A stretch of DNA of 64,000 bases from Doryteuthis pealeii (Eukaryota > Mollusca > Cephalopoda > Myopsida > Loliginidae): assembly GCA_023376005.1 (NCBI GenBank), contig CM042142.1, positions 51,605,284 through 51,669,283 on the forward strand. The letters run 5' to 3'. Below are positions 42,233 through 64,000 of the stretch, piece after piece; position 1 is the stretch's first letter, and each line of letters opens with the position of its first letter. A program made the position numbers and the translations under genes. The notes under the pieces were generated by a model. That model ran no database searches and had not been told where the DNA came from. It saw nothing but the letters and a program-made list of their open reading frames with translations.

Positions 42233-42415
42233 ATGTCTGACGAAAGAAAAAAGCAACTAGATCTCATGGGACTTGTTGATTCAACCTCGCAATTGGTGAT
42301 TACTTTGTTCACGTTGTATCTTTGCTTAGTAAACCTTTTTCCCCTATCCTTGATACTCGTTGTGTTTCTTATTATTTTTCTATTAACTCTGATACTCGAG
42401 TTACAATATAAATAA
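42233..42415 (+). CDS. Small hydrophobic ORF, 60 aa, possible membrane peptide
   Basis: The ORF begins MSDERKKQLDLMGLVDS, is followed by about 40 strongly hydrophobic residues, and ends LELQYK. An AATAAA overlaps the stop codon. No homologue is recognised and there is no upstream exon I can see. It lies between R1 copies, so it may be chance or part of a transposon. Confidence 0.2.
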   Translation: MSDERKKQLDLMGLVDSTSQLVITLFTLYLCLVNLFPLSLILVVFLIIFLLTLILELQYK

Positions 42416-42639
42416 AGTCAGTATAGCGATAACTATCACAACAATCAACAAGGCGAATGTTGAGCAAATAAACTAAAAAGGTTATATATTTATAGCGGAG
42501 AAGGTTTGTGCAGAAATAAACAGTTTTTGAATGAACTGATTAGAGAAGAATTCTGCGTTAGCCTACCACATATTTCTCGAACACAACTCAGGTGTGAATT
42601 TAGTCTTTCATCTTCAAGATCGGTTGTCCTATGAACGAT

Positions 42640-43190
42640 AGTGAGCCCAATGTGGCCCCTACTGTTTTACCACACTCGTCAGAGCCTCAAAATTGGAACT
42701 TCAACATTAGATGCAGTTTAACGCCATACTCATGACACCGTCTTTTAGCACATATATATATTACCAAACCCCTCCGCACGAGCAGGATGTGACACAAGGT
42801 CAATTTCTTAGGCGGAGTTAACAGGTTTAAATTCAGAGTTTTCCTTCTCCTAGACTGGTTACCTAGCCACGGTTAAAGAGTCCAATCTGCCCTACTATTT
42901 ACCCATAGCTGGAGGGAGAGTAGGATTCACACCTTTCCCAAGGGTATTAGCACAAAGTGAAATGCAATTACCACATCCAGGATTTGAACTCGGGGCGACG
43001 AGTCCATTTCCCATGACTTTAACCATTACACCACGCGCTTAACCACTTTAACCATTACACCACGCGCTTTTAGCACATATATGATAAAAAGGGGGGGCTT
43101 GCCATAAGGGCAAAAAGGGCTTGACGTGACCAGCCAATTGATCTGAGGAGGCATCTTCAACCACCCGTCTAGCCTACGCTAGGGTCAAAT
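42640..43190 (-). mobile_element. R1 retroposon carrying a SINE2
   Basis: attagatgcagtttaacgcc at the left and tgataaaaagggggggcttg, gacgtgaccagccaattga at the right, with SINE2 between. Confidence 0.75.
42758..43066 (-). mobile_element. SINE2, full length, 16-bp target duplication
   Basis: Flanked by cttttagcacatatat at 42742-42757 and 43067-43082. Minus strand: aagcgcgtggtgtaatggtt (A box), agttcaaatcctgg (B box), then the body. A 29-bp head segment is duplicated at the 5' end. It is the best-bounded SINE2 here. Confidence 0.92.
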
Positions 43191-43630
43191 GATTTGATTT
43201 GAATTCCTCCGCTACATTAGAATGCTTATAAAATCTGAGATACAGGTATTTGTTGGTTTAATTTGTTTATCGGTATATCAACCCTGTTGTTTATTTTTTG
43301 TATGTATGATTTCTAAGGAAATAGTTTGTAGTTAAATATTTTTTTAAACAAATTGTTAGACTACGAGATAACAGTTAATAAACAATTTTGTTTTACAGGC
43401 GTATTTTTCTAGAACATTTTTTCATCTATTAACCCATAGATGGGTTTTGATAACCATGAGAAGTAAAATCGAACAGACGGTTCGGATTTTCTTAATAATT
43501 AATTTGTTGTTATCTCAGCACGAGATGAAAATTTTTAAAAAATGTTTGTTTTTTGTAGGAATAGATTAAAGTCATTTGCAGCTTAAATATTCAGACTTAT
43601 AATCTTTTTTAATACTCAATTAGCATAAAA

Positions 43631-44106
43631 GAGAGATGGGACCCTAACAGGCACTATCACTCCGGGTCAGGGTGGACCTTGGAGTAATGGCGATGAAGGG
43701 GTACACCACAATCCCAAGAGCTTCAAAATTGAACTTCACTATTAGATGCGGTTTAATGTCATACCCAGTACACTAAGGCCATTAGCCACCACCTTATAGC
43801 AGATATATGATAAAAATCTTGGTAAATTGCCATAAGAGCAATAGAGTTGGGACACTCCTGTAGGTGGTAGGACTTTACATTACCAGCCAATTGATTGTAG
43901 GGTCCTCTCCAACCGCCTGTCTAGCCCAAGTCAATGGAGTGTTGCATGTTATGGACTGCTAAGCTACCAGGATTCTGTCCTTAAGAATCATGGGTCACCA
44001 CTCACGGCCAACAGGTGGACCCACTTTTTTTTTTTGGGGGGGGGAGCCTTACACCTCTGCAGGGGTAAAGTCTGCGTATTCTACTGCTCCAGCCGATAAG
44101 GCTGGG
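43631..44106 (-). mobile_element. R1 retroposon lacking its tail region
   Basis: Starts at gatgggaccctaacaggcac, with the remaining R1 blocks to cagccgataaggc. Confidence 0.8.
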
Positions 44107-44147
44107 AATCTGTTTGCATTCATTTAACAAATAATGATGAAATTTGA

Positions 44148-44588
44148 TTTTTTTTGTTTTGTTTTACGGCATATCAACCTCAGTGGGTCATTTAATGCCG
44201 TTAAAGTTTTGAAATAAATCAATTTTTAATGGATAATACAATTTTTTTATAAATACATTTTTTTATTTAACCCATAGATGGGACCCTAACCGGTACTACC
44301 ACTCCGGTCAGAGTGGACCAGGGAGCAATGGTGATGAAGGGGTGCTCCACATTCCTCAAACCTCCAAAACTGGAACCTCACCATCAGATAGAGTTTAACA
44401 TCATTCCCAGGACATGTAGACCCGCTGCCACCGCCTTCTAGCATCCATATGATAAAAAGGGGTTGGGGCTTGCCATAAGGGCAATAGGGTTGGGAAAATC
44501 ATATAGGTGCTAGGGCTTGACGTGACCAGCCGATTGATCGGAGGGGGCCTCTCCGACCGCCCGTTTAGCCCAAGATAGGGCCAAAATA
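44148..44588 (-). mobile_element. R1 retroposon, 5'-truncated, 10-bp target duplication
   Basis: Flanked by tgaaatttga at 44138-44147 and 44589-44598. The tail side is intact; the 5' end stops at ...tttggccctatcttggg. This is typical of incomplete target-primed reverse transcription. Confidence 0.9.
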
Positions 44589-44619
44589 TGAAATTTGAGA
44601 TATCTATGTTAACTGCCGC

Positions 44620-44835
44620 CGGTTAAGCTCAGTCGGTAGTGCACCCGCCTAATGAATCGCAAGGTTCGGTGTTCGATACCAATCTCCGTCAACTCAGCGC
44701 ATGAGTAGCACAGATTGATTGGGCAATCTGGTCTGCGGTAAAGTGGAGAGCTGACGATAGTGTAGCCCTTCACCTCAGTAAAAACAATCTCGCTTGCTTT
44801 TCGGCTGATATTGGCAATAGGCCATTCTGCCAAGT
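44620..44835 (+). mobile_element. SINE1
   Basis: gccggttaagctcagtcggt, B-box-like ttcgatacc, ctcagcgcatgagtagcaca and a body ending ggcaataggccattctg. Confidence 0.85.
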
Positions 44836-45152
44836 TTCTTTTATGGCTAATTGAGTATTAAAAAAGATTATAAGTCTGAATATTTTAGCTGCAAATGACT
44901 TTAATCTATTCCTACAAAAAACAAACATTTTTTTTTCTAATTTTCGTCTCGTGCTGAGATAACAACAAATTAATTATTAAGAAAATCCGAACCGTCTGTT
45001 CGATTTTACTTCTCATGGTTTAATGTATAAATATTTCGAAATGTATGAAAATACGTCCCACTCGAAAAAGAAATGCTCTAGGCTAGACTATGATTACAAA
45101 AGTAATTTGGTCTTGGGAGACAATGTATGAAACTGAAATTACTGTAAAATTG

Positions 45153-45156
<4 letters not shown>

Positions 45157-45210
<54 letters not shown>
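45157..45210. repeat. (GA)n microsatellite
   Basis: About 26 GA units next to the donor of exon 45221-45333. Confidence 0.95.
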
Positions 45211-45212
<2 letters not shown>

Positions 45213-45220
45213 TCACTTAC

Positions 45221-61651
<16,431 letters not shown>

Positions 61652-61669
61652 CTGTAAATAGATTTGACA

Positions 61670-61671
<2 letters not shown>

Positions 61672-61704
<33 letters not shown>
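61672..61704. repeat. (AAT)n microsatellite
   Basis: About 11 AAT units between AGBL exon a and a LINE tail. Confidence 0.9.
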
Positions 61705-61714
61705 TAATAATAAT

Positions 61715-62400
61715 AATGTAGACTTTGTGGTAATAGAGATGAGACTTTAAACCATATACTCTGCGAATATAGCAAACTTAGCACAACGAGAATACAAAAC
61801 TAGACACGAATGGGTTGGGAAGGTGATCCACTGGGAATTATGCAAAAAATTAAATTTTGACCACACAACAAAATGGTATATGCATAAACCAGAATCTGTT
61901 CTTGAGAATGAAACGCATAAAATTCTCTGGGACTTTGAAATAAAAACGGATCACCTTATCCCAGCAAGAAGACCAGACCTAATGTTGATAAACAAAAAAA
62001 AAAAAGAACTTGTCAACTGGTGGATTTTGCAGTGCCAGCAGATCATAGGGTGAAGCTAAAGGAAAATGAAAAAATGGACAAATATCTGGACCTTGCCAGA
62101 GAACTGAAAAAGTTATGGAATATGAAAGTGAAAGTGATACCCATGTGGTTGGTGCACTTGGAACGGTCCCAAAAGGATTGGAAAAGGGTTTGGAAAGTCT
62201 GGAAATCAGAGGAAGGATTGATACCATTCAGAACACTGCACTGCTGCAATCTGCCAGAATACCCAGAAGAGTCCTGGAGACCTGAAGAGACTTGCTGTCA
62301 CTCAGACTCCAGTGAGAGACCATCAGCTGATGCTGATGTGAAAACTCAAAAAAAAAAAAGAAATAATAATAATAATTTTCGTGGAATCTTAAAAAAATCT
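61715..62400 (+). pseudogene. LINE ORF2 C-terminal domain, copy 2, broken
   Basis: Reads CRLCGNRDETLNHILCEYSK (zinc-knuckle-like), a stop, then HEWVGKVIHWELCKKL, WDFEIKTDHLIPARRPDLML, VPADHRVKLKENEKMDKYLD, LARELKKLWNMKV and, after frame changes, TALLQSARIPRRVLE. Same family as 36150-36590 but longer at the 5' side. The zinc knuckle and RRPD block are typical of the endonuclease-bearing tail of early-branching LINEs. It lies upstream of AGBL exon a, on the opposite strand. Confidence 0.88.
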
Positions 62401-62439
62401 GATCTTCTGTCAGGATAATTTTCTTGTGCAAATAAATTG

Positions 62440-63180
62440 AAATTAAACACTAGATTTAAAAAATGAATATATCATATATCTTAAATTAGTTGAACACGTA
62501 AACCCATGAATTTCTTGACCTGCTTACTGGGTCTGTAGAATACGACGACTGCATCTGTGCAGAGGGGTAAAAATTGCGTCTGCATCGGAAACCGTCGGTT
62601 ACTTTTGGTCATCCCGTTGCTGCGTCTGTTGGATAATCTACCGGCAAACAAGAGTGTCTACATGCGAGGTTTTTGGGGTGGGGCGCTTACGTACTTCCTA
62701 TTCCCATGATATTCCATCTTTGACTTTTAGTGAATTCAATAGATGAAGCCGTCTCAACCCATCCCGGGTGAATGCTGCCACAAGACAGGAAAATGCCCTT
62801 CTCACTTTTCGGTTAAATCAAGAATTTGATGATTTCACAAAAAAAACCCTGTTCAATTGCCGAACATGTCTTAAGCCATTTCTTTTCTTTCTTTTTTTTT
62901 TCTTCTTTTTTTTTCATTCTCCCGAGTCAACAAAACCTGACTCAATCGATTTCTAAGGCCATTTAGCATTAACCAATTCCTATGGATGGATTGGATTCCA
63001 AACAATGGACACTCTCACGCTGACCAATTCTCAAATTTCTCTTTAACACTGACAACGCGTCAAAATCACGCACTTAGTTACCCGGACGTCTGAAAAAAAA
63101 ATTACCATGACCAAAATCCATTTTAATACAACTCAGTCTGTGAAAATAAACATACGAGATCAGCAAAAAAAAGTAATGAT
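62440..63180. other. No gene recognised
   Basis: Holds a short R1 piece at about 62530-62575 (gacgactgcatctgtgcaga) and a T/C-rich tract at 62877-62925. The missing N-domain exons of AGBL were not found here. Confidence 0.45.
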
Positions 63181-63184
63181 ATAG

Positions 63185-63240
63185 ACCGGGTACAATAGGT
63201 ATTAGGGCTTGATGTGACCAATCAATTGATTGAAATAGTC
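63185..63240 (-). mobile_element. R1 fragment
   Basis: aggtattagggcttgatgtg and accaatcaattgattg. Confidence 0.5.
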
Positions 63241-63462
63241 GAAAGATTCAGGGTTTTGAGTGATTTCGACTGTCTCGGTAACGATATCAGAGGCATCAGC
63301 ACTGAAGAAGTAGGGTGAACTTGGGTGGCCTTGGTCAAGCGGAACTTATATAATTAATGAACAATTAATTTTTTTCAGGTTGGTTGGTTGGTTGGGGTTG
63401 GTTGGATTTTACGGCATGTCAAACCTCGCGTAATTTCTTTTTTTTTTAATGAAGACGTTTTT

Positions 63463-63937
63463 AGTATTATTTGTATTATTCGGACTATTGTCCTCACCTT
63501 GGTTGTTATCTGTACAACGTTTCGGTCAATGTGCCCTCCGGCCTTCTTCAGGAATTTCATGTCGGACTCCGGAAACTTCTCGGACTCGGGAACCTTCTTT
63601 TCGAACTCAGGAACCTTCTTGTCGTAATCAGGAACCTTCACGGAACTTTGAACTTAACCCTTTATTCAGTCCACGGGGGTATCCCGTTCTCACTCCGACA
63701 ACCATAGCTGGGGTAGAGGCGTTAAGCTGTGTTAAGTATTATTCCATGTTACTGTTGCCCCTGACCAGGATTGAACCTGCAGCCTAGAGATAATTGTCAC
63801 TTAGAACTGTCTTAACCTAACTCCTTTATCCACTAGGCTATGTGTCCAATTATACAGATAACAATGAAGATAAGGACAATAGTCTGAATAATACAAATAA
63901 TATTAATCCTGACTTTCATTCATCTCAAAAATTCTGA
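63463..63937 (+). mobile_element. Fold-back element FB-A, second copy, 12-bp target duplication
   Basis: Flanked by gaagacgttttt at 63451-63462 and 63938-63949. It has the same outer arms (ttattcggactattgtcc), the same cctgaagaaggccgg...accgaaacgtt block and the same tail (ttcattcatctcaaaaattc) as 17639-18015. A tRNA-like SINE sits inside. Confidence 0.88.
63650..63855 (-). mobile_element. tRNA-derived SINE (third type) inside FB-A
   Basis: Minus strand: ggacacatagcctagtggat (A-box-like) and caggttcaatcctggtca (B box). The body contains ccccagctatggttgtcgga. It is seen only once in the window. Confidence 0.6.
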
Positions 63938-64000
63938 GAAGACGTTTTTGTTTTATTCCTTATTATTGGGTATTTTTAAGAAACTCATTTTTGATCTATT

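Larger units (their letters stand above)
43451..45021. mobile_element. Fold-back element FB-E, arms about 180 bp, stuffed with insertions
   Basis: Left arm 43451-43628 (aaccatgagaagtaaaatcg...cagacttataatcttttt) is mirrored at 44840-45021. The 1.2-kb centre contains two R1 copies and a SINE1. The arms are nearly identical, so the RNA could form a long duplex. Confidence 0.88.
63375..64000 (-). mobile_element. R1 retroposon split by FB-A, runs off the window
   Basis: Tail side ttggttggttggttgggg and ttttacggcatgtcaaacct at 63378-63462. It resumes at 63938 (gaagacgtttttgttttatt) and continues past 64000. Confidence 0.8.

Overview
The window reads as a repeat-crowded piece of a mollusc nuclear genome, most likely a cephalopod close to Octopus. 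It is AT-rich and has spliceosomal exons with GT-AG introns. It carries many (TA)n, (CA)n and (GA)n tracts and several kinds of tRNA-derived SINE resembling those described from octopus. There is no operon, phage, plasmid or CRISPR feature. The species is an inference; no species-diagnostic gene is present.

Two protein-coding genes can be supported, and they converge. On the minus strand, nine exons between 61651 and 45221 encode the catalytic core and part of the C-terminal tail of a cytosolic carboxypeptidase of the M14 family, closest in motifs to AGBL2/AGBL3 (CCP2/CCP3), the tubulin deglutamylases. The HPGE, NPDG, DLNR, HGH and TME motifs are all present, and the first seven exons join in phase. 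The N-terminal exons lie beyond 64000. The last one or two tail exons are damaged or misassembled, and the end of the gene was not found. On the plus strand, three short exons (2518-2649, 15224-15279, 24565-24667) look like parts of a charged, glutamine-rich protein that I cannot name.

Almost everything else is mobile or simple-sequence DNA. (1) A dispersed retroposon of about 590 bp, here called R1, occurs in about 25 copies or fragments. It has an A/C-rich tail, 5' truncations and 10-12 bp target-site duplications. (2) SINE1 and SINE2 are two abundant tRNA-derived SINE families; a third tRNA-like insertion lies near the right edge. (3) Two families of non-autonomous Helitrons are defined by 5'-TC, a subterminal hairpin, CTAG at the 3' end and A^T insertion; several copies are head-to-tail. 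(4) Three related LTRs, of the TG...CA type, appear to be solo. (5) Remnants of three kinds of LINE and one mariner-like transposase are present. (6) Numerous fold-back elements carry long inverted arms.

The most notable find is two hammerhead self-cleaving ribozyme motifs on the minus strand at 2182-2227 and 57200-57242. Both have the conserved core, a closing stem I and a GUH cleavage site. A related hairpin of the form CTGAAGA...CGAAAC recurs inside several fold-back elements. At least two of these fold-backs are flanked by 12-13 bp target-site duplications, which suggests RNA-mediated mobility of the Penelope-like or retrozyme kind.

Layout: 0-5 kb Helitron ends, a ribozyme, SINE2 and a 78-bp tandem repeat; 5-24 kb R1, SINE, solo LTR and fold-back elements around two small plus-strand exons; 25-32 kb satellites and microsatellites, a Helitron and a LINE remnant; 33-45 kb nested R1, SINE, LTR and fold-back layers; 45-62 kb the carboxypeptidase gene, with introns full of the same repeats; 62-64 kb a LINE tail, R1 and a fold-back. 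The nesting gives a partial insertion chronology: R1 sits inside an LTR, and an LTR sits inside R1.
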